A DNA stretch of 5,434 nucleotides, from positions 1 through 5,434 of the forward strand of contig JAGGTO010000018.1 in assembly GCA_021163705.1 (NCBI GenBank), given 5' to 3'. Source of the stretch: Thermoplasmata archaeon (GTDB lineage Archaea; Thermoplasmatota; Thermoplasmata; Thermoplasmatales; Aciduliprofundaceae). Positions 1 to 5,230 of this stretch are shown here, in pieces. Each line of letters opens with the position of its first letter. The stretch's first letter is position 1. The translations under genes were made by a program, and so were the position numbers. The notes under the pieces are model-generated. The model saw only the letters and a program-made list of their open reading frames with translations. It was not told where the DNA came from and did not search any database.

Positions 1-359
1 AATTTTTGGATTTTCATAAACTTTTCATCATCACACATCCAATATTTACTTTCCCACATCCAAAAGAGAGTCATCCCTTGAACTACTGGAACAATTCAAA
101 GTATGGGAACTACTATCAGTGGTGGGCCGAGAGAAATGATACAAATGATAAAAATGGTGATGGCATCGTGGATTATCCATGGGTTATGAATGAAAACAAC
201 ACGGATTATCACCCTCTCAAATCTCCATATGTATGGAAGGTGGAAAATAAAAACAACAGGGTTGAAAGGCCCTATTATTCCACTCACATCTCCATAATTT
301 TTATTTTGCTGATTGTGATAATTTTAGTTCTCCTTAGAATAAGGAAAAAGCAATTATAG
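1..359 (+). CDS. C-terminal part of NosD-like / beta-helix cell-surface protein with membrane anchor (5' end outside window)
   Basis: The reading frame is open to the left edge (first whole codon at base 3), so the TTG at base 6 is not a convincing start and the gene is taken as partial. Bases 81-218 encode a module seen at the end of many archaeal NosD-like right-handed beta-helix surface proteins: a tryptophan/tyrosine-rich patch (NYWNNS, then GNYYQWW), an acidic loop DKNGDGIVD that resembles a calcium-binding type-3-thrombospondin or dockerin-like loop, and a closing NNTDYHPLKSPY. A stretch of about 16 hydrophobic residues follows (bases 288-335), ending in RIRKKQL. This fits a C-terminal transmembrane anchor with a short basic cytoplasmic tail, so the protein should face outward. 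Ligand and function are unknown. The beta-helix repeats themselves are not in the window. The stop TAG lies inside a 6-base overlap with the convergent gene. Confidence 0.75.
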   Translation, partial: FLDFHKLFIITHPIFTFPHPKESHPLNYWNNSKYGNYYQWWAERNDTNDKNGDGIVDYPWVMNENNTDYHPLKSPYVWKVENKNNRVERPYYSTHISIIFILLIVIILVLLRIRKKQL

Positions 360-1094
360 AGATTTCACGAGATCCTCCACACTCATTTCTCTCTGCTTTG
401 CCATTTTCTTCATCATTTTCCATATACCACTGCCGTACTGGGCCGCCTTCTTTTCCATATTAATAATCTCCTGGGGAACACCCAGGATCATGGCAGCATT
501 TCTAAGGATGTACTTTCTTATTCCATTATGAATTTTCATTTCAGGCGGTAGGGATTGGGCAAATCTCACTATCTCGGGATGAAGATAGGGAGTTATAAGC
601 TCCTTGCCCAGTTCTTGGACAATTTTCCTCTCTCGATGAATAGTCTTCTCCATTAATCTTGAAAGATCCTCATTCATCCTCTCCGGATATTCAAGATATT
701 TTTTATATCCTCCAAAGAGCTCGTCCGCACCCTGGCCTGTAATAATTCTATTTTCTGAGGAATAAAGAGATACAAAATATAGAGGAAGCTCAAAGGATAT
801 CTCCACAGGAGTTATGCTTTTGTCGATGCTCTTTAAAAATTTAATTCCTCTTATAATATCTTTCTCATCAACCTCTATGATTTTCAATGGTATTCCAAGA
901 ATTTTTGCGGCCTCTGCAGCATTTTTTATATCTCTGCTACCTGGAATGCCAGCAGTATAGGCAGTTATCCTTCCTTTCAGAAGATATGCTAAAATTCCGC
1001 TATCAAGCCCTCCAGAAAATGCAAGTGCGCCACCTTCAATGCTTGAAACTGCACTTCGCAAGAGCTCTCCCAAAATATGGGCTTTTTCATACAT
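354..1094 (-). CDS. Asparagine-synthase-like PP-loop ATPase, stand-alone (no glutaminase domain)
   Basis: This 246-residue protein matches the C-terminal synthetase domain of asparagine synthase B. The PP-loop SGGLDS (residues 27-32) binds ATP for adenylation of a carboxylate. The hallmark GQGADELFGGY lies at 120-130. A typical late motif, KKAAQYGSG, lies at 215-223. AsnB-type enzymes are usually over 450 residues with an N-terminal Ntn glutaminase that begins with a catalytic cysteine. That half is absent, so the enzyme would need free ammonia, a partner glutaminase or another amine donor. The true substrate is not certain. The gene is last in the CBS-glyS operon. The chosen ATG (1092-1094) overlaps the glyS stop by 8 bases. 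ATGs at 1100 and 1127 are also in frame; the longest would overlap glyS by 41 bases. None has a good ribosome binding site, which fits coupled re-initiation. The start is the least certain part. Confidence 0.85.
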   Translation of the reverse strand: MYEKAHILGELLRSAVSSIEGGALAFSGGLDSGILAYLLKGRITAYTAGIPGSRDIKNAAEAAKILGIPLKIIEVDEKDIIRGIKFLKSIDKSITPVEISFELPLYFVSLYSSENRIITGQGADELFGGYKKYLEYPERMNEDLSRLMEKTIHRERKIVQELGKELITPYLHPEIVRFAQSLPPEMKIHNGIRKYILRNAAMILGVPQEIINMEKKAAQYGSGIWKMMKKMAKQREMSVEDLVKSL

Positions 1095-2772
1095 TTTCAT
1101 CCAGAGACTCGAAGTTAATTTTCTCATCGGATAGAAGCTCCAATATTTCTGGAAGCTCAGAGATCCTCACTCTCTTTTGAAGGGTGGAATCTCTCTCTCT
1201 TATTGTCACAGTATTATCCTTCTCTGTGGTATAGTCCACAGTCACGCAGAATGGCACACCTATCTCATCCGCCCTTGCATATCTTCTCCCTATGGAGCCT
1301 GAATCATCGTAATAACATGATACTCCACTATCTCTTATTATTTTCAAAATCTCCAGAGCCTTAGTTGTGAGAGGCTCCTTCGAAACAAGGGGAAATATTC
1401 CAGCCTTGATCGGGGCAACTCTCGGTTTGAGCTTCAGAACCTTGTAGCCGGAATCCTTCCTTTCATAGTAGGAATGCTCCAAGATTGCGTAGAGAATCCG
1501 ATCAATTCCAAAGGAGGGCTCGATCACCTGCGGAATGAATCTCTCCCCTCCAACACTCTCCTCAATTTCCACAACCTCATAGGCATTCTTTGGAATTTTT
1601 ATCTTCCTATCTTCCAGAAGAATCTCTATATTCCCGCCCTCATATTCCATATTCTCAAGAATTTCTGCAATTTTTCGCGCATCGTTCTTGAATAAAGGAC
1701 CAAGTATCTCCATCCGAGCTCTCAATCTCTTTATTTTTCTCTTTTTGGGAGATTTGAATCTTCTGAATGCTCGTAAATCCTTTCCCGAGTATTCCATGTG
1801 CCTTTTGAGGTCATAGTCTCCCCTATCCGCAATTCCTATTATTTCAACCCATCCATAGGAAAGGAGAACCTCACAATCCCAGGTATCCCGGGAATAGTGA
1901 GCGAGCTCCTCCCGTGAGTGCTGCCTGAATCTTACCTTCTTTATATCAATTCCAATTTTCTCAAGGAAGATTATAATTTTCCCCATAAAGTAGGCCATGG
2001 GTTCACTTAAAATCCCCATTTTCACCGCTTGCTCCACAGTTATCCTATATTCCTTCCCTTCTCTCGTTAAAAGTGGCAAACTTATGTTCCTTACATCACC
2101 AAGAAGGAATTTTTCCTGGGGATCAATAAAGACCTCTATCTCTGCCATGTTAAATTCTCTTAATCTCAGAAGACCCTGCCTTGGAGATATCTCATTTCTG
2201 AATCCCTTCCCAATCTGTGCCACCCCTAAGGGCAACTTCTCTCTATTGAGCCTGTAAAATATGGGAAAATTGATGAATATGCCCTGAGCAGTCTCAGGCC
2301 TTAAAAATGCATTTTTATCCATTCCAACCCTTGTGGAGAACATCAAATGAAATTTTTCAGGATATGTTAGTTCTCCACCACAATCTGGACATTTTATGCC
2401 CTTCTCCTTTATGTTCTTCCAGAGCCCCTCAGCATCAAGTTTTTCTGGATTATCCACATGCCCCTTTAAAAGCTCATCCGCTCTGAAAACATGACCGCAT
2501 TTCTTGCACTTCACCATGTAATCTGTGAATTTCTCCGCATGTCCAGATGCTATGTAAAGGAGCTCAGGACCTATGTTTGGGGAATCAAGAAGAAGAAAAC
2601 CTTCCTTAGTTACAAAGTAATCTTTCCACAGCTGAAGAATATTATCCTTGAGAGATGCCCCAAGGGGACCGTAATCATAAAACCCCCCCAATCCCCCATA
2701 TATCTCATATGACTTCCAGTAGAATCCTCTTCTCTTTGTAACTTCCAGAATTTTGAGTTTTATATCATTCAT
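1087..2772 (-). CDS. glyS: Glycyl-tRNA synthetase, archaeal/eukaryotic alpha2 type
   Basis: This class II aminoacyl-tRNA synthetase charges tRNA-Gly with glycine in the cytoplasm. At 561 residues it has the usual archaeal length. Visible parts are: the N-terminal Gly/Tyr-rich block GGLGGFYDYGPLG (26-38); two cysteine pairs, CKKC at 89-92 and CPDC at 128-131, likely holding zinc in the insertion; RPETAQG at 158-164; class II motif 2 around FRNEISPRQG (191-200) with the following REFNMAE; motif 3 PSFGIDR at 419-425; and a C-terminal anticodon-binding domain from about 450 to 548. The ATG at 2770-2772 is chosen over an upstream GTG at 2805. An AGGTG ribosome binding site stands six bases before it, and the family's N-terminus begins here. 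It overlaps the stop of the upstream CBS gene by 8 bases (ATGAATGA) and lies between that gene and the asparagine-synthase-like gene. No key motif is missing. Confidence 0.97.
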   Translation of the reverse strand: MNDIKLKILEVTKRRGFYWKSYEIYGGLGGFYDYGPLGASLKDNILQLWKDYFVTKEGFLLLDSPNIGPELLYIASGHAEKFTDYMVKCKKCGHVFRADELLKGHVDNPEKLDAEGLWKNIKEKGIKCPDCGGELTYPEKFHLMFSTRVGMDKNAFLRPETAQGIFINFPIFYRLNREKLPLGVAQIGKGFRNEISPRQGLLRLREFNMAEIEVFIDPQEKFLLGDVRNISLPLLTREGKEYRITVEQAVKMGILSEPMAYFMGKIIIFLEKIGIDIKKVRFRQHSREELAHYSRDTWDCEVLLSYGWVEIIGIADRGDYDLKRHMEYSGKDLRAFRRFKSPKKRKIKRLRARMEILGPLFKNDARKIAEILENMEYEGGNIEILLEDRKIKIPKNAYEVVEIEESVGGERFIPQVIEPSFGIDRILYAILEHSYYERKDSGYKVLKLKPRVAPIKAGIFPLVSKEPLTTKALEILKIIRDSGVSCYYDDSGSIGRRYARADEIGVPFCVTVDYTTEKDNTVTIRERDSTLQKRVRISELPEILELLSDEKINFESLDENV

Positions 2773-3625
2773 ACTCTGCACCTGTAAGAGAGAGTACAAG
2801 ATCACTATCGAATATCATTGCAATTAGCTCATCATGGGTATTTCTCACCGGCAGCTGGGAAAAGTTGTTCTTTTTCATTATCTTTGCTGCCTCCCATATT
2901 GGTGACTTCGAGAATATTGTTATGGGATCTCTTATCATCACTTCTTCCACAGGAATCTTTGGAAGATTTACCTTCTCTTCCATGTAGAATAGCTTCATCA
3001 CATTCCTCAAACCCTCCCAGTTCCATGAATCTTCATCATCCCCTAGCCCTAGTTCCGAAATAGCCACATTCATATCCACCGTTGCCTTTTCAAAGAGATC
3101 TCTATCCGTGACGATTCCTACAAGCTTGCCATCATCATCCACAACGGGGAAAGCAGAGAGAAGGGTGAGACTCATTGCCCTGAATACCACTGGTAATGGG
3201 GTGCACATATGAAGTGGAAAGCATGGCTTGGTTATGAAATTCTCCACAGGCTCGGAAATTTTTCTTTCGATGATCACATCCAGGAAATCCTGCGGTGTTA
3301 TGACACCCAGCACTTTTTTATTCTCGTCCACCACGACAAGATGCCTTCTTCCATATCTCTTCATTATTCTCGCTGCATCCTCAACGCTATCTTCTACATT
3401 CACCACTGGCACATCTTTTCGCATAAGAAGCGCAAGCTGTTCTTCCTCCGGATGCTCGAATATATCGCGACGGGAAACTATGCCCACTAGATATCCCTCT
3501 TCATTTACCACAGGCACACCAGTGATATTATGCTTTACCAGCAATCTGAGAACATCTCTCTTTGTTCCTGGAACTTTGGCACATATGGGATTCGGGGTCA
3601 TTATCTCGCTGACCTTCATTTTCAT
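2765..3625 (-). CDS. Protein of four CBS domains, probable nucleotide-sensing regulator
   Basis: This soluble protein of 286 residues consists almost entirely of four CBS domains (about 5-56, 65-117, 127-178 and 227-278), i.e. two Bateman modules. Each shows the pattern of a V..IMT- or MIRDP-type opening, a TGVPVV/HLVVVD/AFPVVDDDG/QLPV core and a GIVSRRD/GVITPQD/GIVTDRD/MIFDSD end. An acidic linker rich in Asp/Glu (about 183-222) separates CBS3 from CBS4. No enzyme, channel, DNA-binding or zinc-ribbon domain is fused to it. CBS pairs commonly bind adenosine ligands such as AMP, ATP or S-adenosylmethionine, so a regulatory role is likely, but the partner is unknown. It is the first gene of the glyS operon. 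The ATG at 3623-3625 is chosen because AGGTGAT stands just before it; a longer GTG-started frame to 3712 would overlap the upstream gene and add a tail unlike the family. Confidence 0.9.
   Translation of the reverse strand: MKMKVSEIMTPNPICAKVPGTKRDVLRLLVKHNITGVPVVNEEGYLVGIVSRRDIFEHPEEEQLALLMRKDVPVVNVEDSVEDAARIMKRYGRRHLVVVDENKKVLGVITPQDFLDVIIERKISEPVENFITKPCFPLHMCTPLPVVFRAMSLTLLSAFPVVDDDGKLVGIVTDRDLFEKATVDMNVAISELGLGDDEDSWNWEGLRNVMKLFYMEEKVNLPKIPVEEVMIRDPITIFSKSPIWEAAKIMKKNNFSQLPVRNTHDELIAMIFDSDLVLSLTGAEYE
2779..2783 (-). promoter_or_regulatory. Ribosome binding site of glyS
   Basis: AGGTG on the minus strand lies six bases before the ATG at 2772. It complements the archaeal 16S 3' end (GGAGGTGATC pairing) and decides the glyS start against the upstream GTG at 2805. 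It lies inside the last codons of the CBS gene. Confidence 0.8.
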
Positions 3626-3628
3626 CAC

Positions 3629-3635
3629 ATCACCT
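3629..3635 (-). promoter_or_regulatory. Ribosome binding site of the CBS-domain gene
   Basis: AGGTGAT on the minus strand ends three bases before the ATG at 3625 (five bases if counted from AGGTG). Seven consecutive bases match the canonical archaeal Shine-Dalgarno sequence. It supports this ATG over the next one at 3619, where the spacing would be eleven bases, and over any start upstream. Confidence 0.75.
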
Positions 3636-3656
3636 ACCTTCCTAAAAAACTTCACA

Positions 3657-3669
3657 TACATAAACTTAT
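3657..3669 (-). promoter_or_regulatory. Candidate archaeal promoter (BRE/TATA) for the CBS-glyS-asparagine synthase-like operon
   Basis: In the 83-base gap between the TOPRIM-like gene and the CBS gene, the minus strand reads AATAAG followed by TTTATGTA (box 3657-3664). This resembles a purine/A-rich BRE next to a TATA box. The box is centred about 35 bases before the ATG, predicting a very short leader of roughly ten bases that would begin near the ribosome binding site. The identification rests on pattern only. The rest of the gap shows no hairpin or T-tract. Confidence 0.4.
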
Positions 3670-3708
3670 TTGAATGTTTTGATTGCCAAGTATGAGGTAT
3701 GGTACTCA

Positions 3709-4185
3709 TCACTCCAAAAATTTACGGATGTATTTCTTCAGAGTGTCGATCCTCTCACTTTTATAAATAAGTTCATTTAAAAGTTTTTCAAACTTGGTAA
3801 GTTCACTGTTTATTACCCTATGCAATCTGTAACCGTTCTCTGGAAGATTGTATTTGCCCATATTGATTTTAGATTCTTTGGATGCCTCAATTATCCATTC
3901 CTCAAGTCTTGGGGAAATTACAACTATGTAATTATTGCGTTTTTCATCAAAGAGAATCTTGAAGCTATGTTTCTGCGAATTTTCAAGGATTTTCATATTC
4001 TTAAGGTATCTTGGTTGAGGACTACCAGGATCTTCATCTACAACTCCAACACCATCAGTACTTTTACTCAATCTCTTACATACTCTGCCCTTGGAATATG
4101 CGTGCACTATATTTTTCTTTGGTATACCTATTTTTTGAATAAAAAGCTCATCCGGAGAACACTCTACAAAGAAGATATTCTTCAT
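3709..4185 (-). CDS. Small TOPRIM-like protein, partner of the upstream AAA ATPase
   Basis: This 158-residue protein, with no membrane segment or signal peptide, is paired with the OLD-like ATPase gene. I read it as a compact TOPRIM fold. An opening beta strand ends in an acidic residue (FFVEC, E8) followed by D12-E13. A basic segment comes next (AYSKGRVCKRLSK). Then a hydrophobic strand runs into DED (GVVDEDPG, D50 and D52), matching the Glu...Asp-x-Asp metal-binding pattern of TOPRIM nucleases. A later conserved-looking patch is SPRLEEWI (91-98). The C-terminal third is charged and helical. The usual Gly after the first Glu (VEG) is Cys here. TOPRIM partners of such ATPases cut nucleic acid in OLD and PARIS-type systems; activity here is an inference. 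The ATG at 4183-4185 is chosen over 4191 because GGAGG lies seven bases upstream, leaving two bases after the ATPase stop. Confidence 0.7.
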   Translation of the reverse strand: MKNIFFVECSPDELFIQKIGIPKKNIVHAYSKGRVCKRLSKSTDGVGVVDEDPGSPQPRYLKNMKILENSQKHSFKILFDEKRNNYIVVISPRLEEWIIEASKESKINMGKYNLPENGYRLHRVINSELTKFEKLLNELIYKSERIDTLKKYIRKFLE

Positions 4186-4187
4186 AC

Positions 4188-5159
4188 TCATTCCTCCATT
4201 AACCTATCCAGATTGAAGAATACATCCGCATCAAGCTCCATAACTTCTTCAATTTCTCTTTTTCTCAGAGACTTTGCTTTTGTCTGGTAATTTTCAAAAT
4301 AAGTTACAAATACTCCAATTTCGTCCATTGCTGTCTTCTCAAGAAGAGAAAGAAGTAAGTACGGGTTGTGGGTGGAGATAAAATACTGATTACTCTCATC
4401 CCGTGCCATTCTCTCTGCCAAAAATTTGGTATAGTAGGGGAAAGCATGAGATTCTGGTTCTTCAAACGCTATAACTGAATTTTTATTTGATTCGATGGCT
4501 GCTAAATAAAACACTACCCTCTGGAGGGTGTCTGAAATCACCGAATATGGATAGCTTATAAGGATATCCTCCAAAAGTTTTACAATCTCAATTTTATTTT
4601 CCTGTGGTTTTAAAACTATTCTTAGACCGTAAGGTCTAAATATATCTGAGATAAGAGATTTCAATTCTTTCTTAGTTAATAGAATTGTTAGGAGATTCTC
4701 ACCTCTGGGAGGTAGTAGAAATTCAGGATTTTTTCCACCAAAACTATTCAATTTCTCAAAGCGATAAAACTTGAATAATTTTAACTTGGAGCCGAATGAG
4801 GAGCGGTTCTCAATGCCATGACCTTCATAGTCATAATCTATCCACGCAAGTTTTTCATCCTTTTCTCGATACTCCCCAGTAAATTTTCCATCATTAAATT
4901 TCATGGAAAACTCCATATCATCGGCAGAAATTTTAATCTCTTTGTTCACATCATTATCATAAAATAAGTTTGAAGTATTTTCAAATCTTACAAAATTCCT
5001 CAAATTTCCGCCATAAGCTCCAAAAGAAAATATCCCTAAGCTCTCTAAGATATTGGATTTTCCCACATTGGGCTTCCCAATGAAAATGTTTATTCTTCGA
5101 CATTTAAGTTCCAGATGTTTTATTGACTTGAAATTTTGAATCCTAAGGCTTTCGATCAT
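4188..5159 (-). CDS. OLD/RecF-like AAA (ABC-type) ATPase
   Basis: This 323-residue soluble ATPase is of the SMC/RecF/OLD lineage. Its N-terminus IESLRIQNFKSIKHLEL is the typical start of that family. Walker A is GKPNVGKS (28-35). A signature-like stretch is SVISDTLQR (206-214). Walker B is VIAFEEPE (229-236), with the glutamate pair common in this branch, and an H-loop STHNP follows at 262-266. The middle (about 50-200) is a poorly conserved insert with no long coiled coil. It lacks the fused C-terminal TOPRIM nuclease of full OLD proteins; the next gene, two bases downstream, appears to supply that domain. Members act in phage defence, plasmid maintenance or DNA repair; which applies here is unknown. 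The ATG at 5157-5159 is chosen over a TTG at 5180 because GGTGA precedes it and the family motif begins here. Its bases are more AT-rich than glyS. Confidence 0.9.
   Translation of the reverse strand: MIESLRIQNFKSIKHLELKCRRINIFIGKPNVGKSNILESLGIFSFGAYGGNLRNFVRFENTSNLFYDNDVNKEIKISADDMEFSMKFNDGKFTGEYREKDEKLAWIDYDYEGHGIENRSSFGSKLKLFKFYRFEKLNSFGGKNPEFLLPPRGENLLTILLTKKELKSLISDIFRPYGLRIVLKPQENKIEIVKLLEDILISYPYSVISDTLQRVVFYLAAIESNKNSVIAFEEPESHAFPYYTKFLAERMARDESNQYFISTHNPYLLLSLLEKTAMDEIGVFVTYFENYQTKAKSLRKREIEEVMELDADVFFNLDRLMEE
4193..4197 (-). promoter_or_regulatory. Ribosome binding site of the TOPRIM-like gene
   Basis: GGAGG on the minus strand lies seven bases before the ATG at 4185 and only one base before the alternative ATG at 4191, so it favours the shorter start. 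It is embedded in the last two sense codons of the ATPase gene, which fits tight co-translation of the pair. Confidence 0.8.
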
Positions 5160-5164
5160 CAGGC

Positions 5165-5169
5165 TCACC
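5165..5169 (-). promoter_or_regulatory. Ribosome binding site of the AAA ATPase gene
   Basis: GGTGA on the minus strand stands five bases before the ATG at 5159. The alternative TTG at 5180 lies upstream of this site and has none of its own, so the ATG is the start. Confidence 0.75.
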
Positions 5170-5185
5170 AAAGGAAACAATAATG

Positions 5186-5205
5186 TTAAAATATTTAAGG
5201 GTTTA
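5186..5205 (-). promoter_or_regulatory. Candidate archaeal promoter for the ATPase-TOPRIM operon
   Basis: The minus strand reads AAACCC followed by TTAAATATTTTAA, an AT-rich TATA-like box (best match TTAAATAT at 5191-5198) with an A-rich element before it. It is centred about 35 bases before the ATG, the same distance as the box before the CBS gene. It would give a separate transcript for the ATPase and its partner. Confidence 0.45.
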
Positions 5206-5210
5206 TTACC

Positions 5211-5225
5211 AAAAAATAAAAAGAA
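5211..5225 (-). terminator. T-rich archaeal terminator after the fumarase gene
   Basis: Just after the fumarase stop the minus strand reads CTTCTTTTTATTTTTT, a pyrimidine tract with two T-runs and no hairpin. Oligo-T tracts of this kind end transcription in archaea. Its place between the fumarase stop and the ATPase TATA box suits a boundary between transcripts. Confidence 0.5.
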
Positions 5226-5230
5226 GAGGG

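Noticed and set aside
1..80. Frameshift at the start of the surface-protein fragment
   Set aside because: The first 25 codons look less typical than the rest, but the other frames give nothing better and the frame is open to the edge.
2683..2697. Two C-runs (G-runs on the coding strand), possible quadruplex
   Set aside because: Only two runs are present, and they encode the conserved Gly-rich GGLGG stretch of GlyRS.
3228..3695. Long open frame on the plus strand opposite the CBS gene (155 codons)
   Set aside because: Rich in Ser/Thr/Phe with no motif; it is the complement of the well-supported four-CBS gene.
3670..3711. Terminator after the TOPRIM-like gene
   Set aside because: Partial symmetry around GAGGTATGGTACTC does not form a stable stem and there is no T-tract; read-through into the CBS operon cannot be excluded.
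3820..4290. Plus-strand open frame of 156 codons opposite the TOPRIM-like gene
   Set aside because: It crosses the ATPase/TOPRIM junction and shows no recognisable domain; the minus-strand genes have ribosome binding sites and motifs.
4622..4639. Perfect inverted repeat TTAGACC-4 bases-GGTCTAA
   Set aside because: A 7-bp stem in the middle of the ATPase coding sequence, not at a gene boundary and with no T-run after it; likely chance.
3709..5159. Naming the pair as a PARIS or Gabija system
   Set aside because: The ATPase lacks a fused nuclease and no UvrD-like helicase is present, so it is not Gabija; the partner does not look long enough to be AriB as I know it. Only the general plan is similar.
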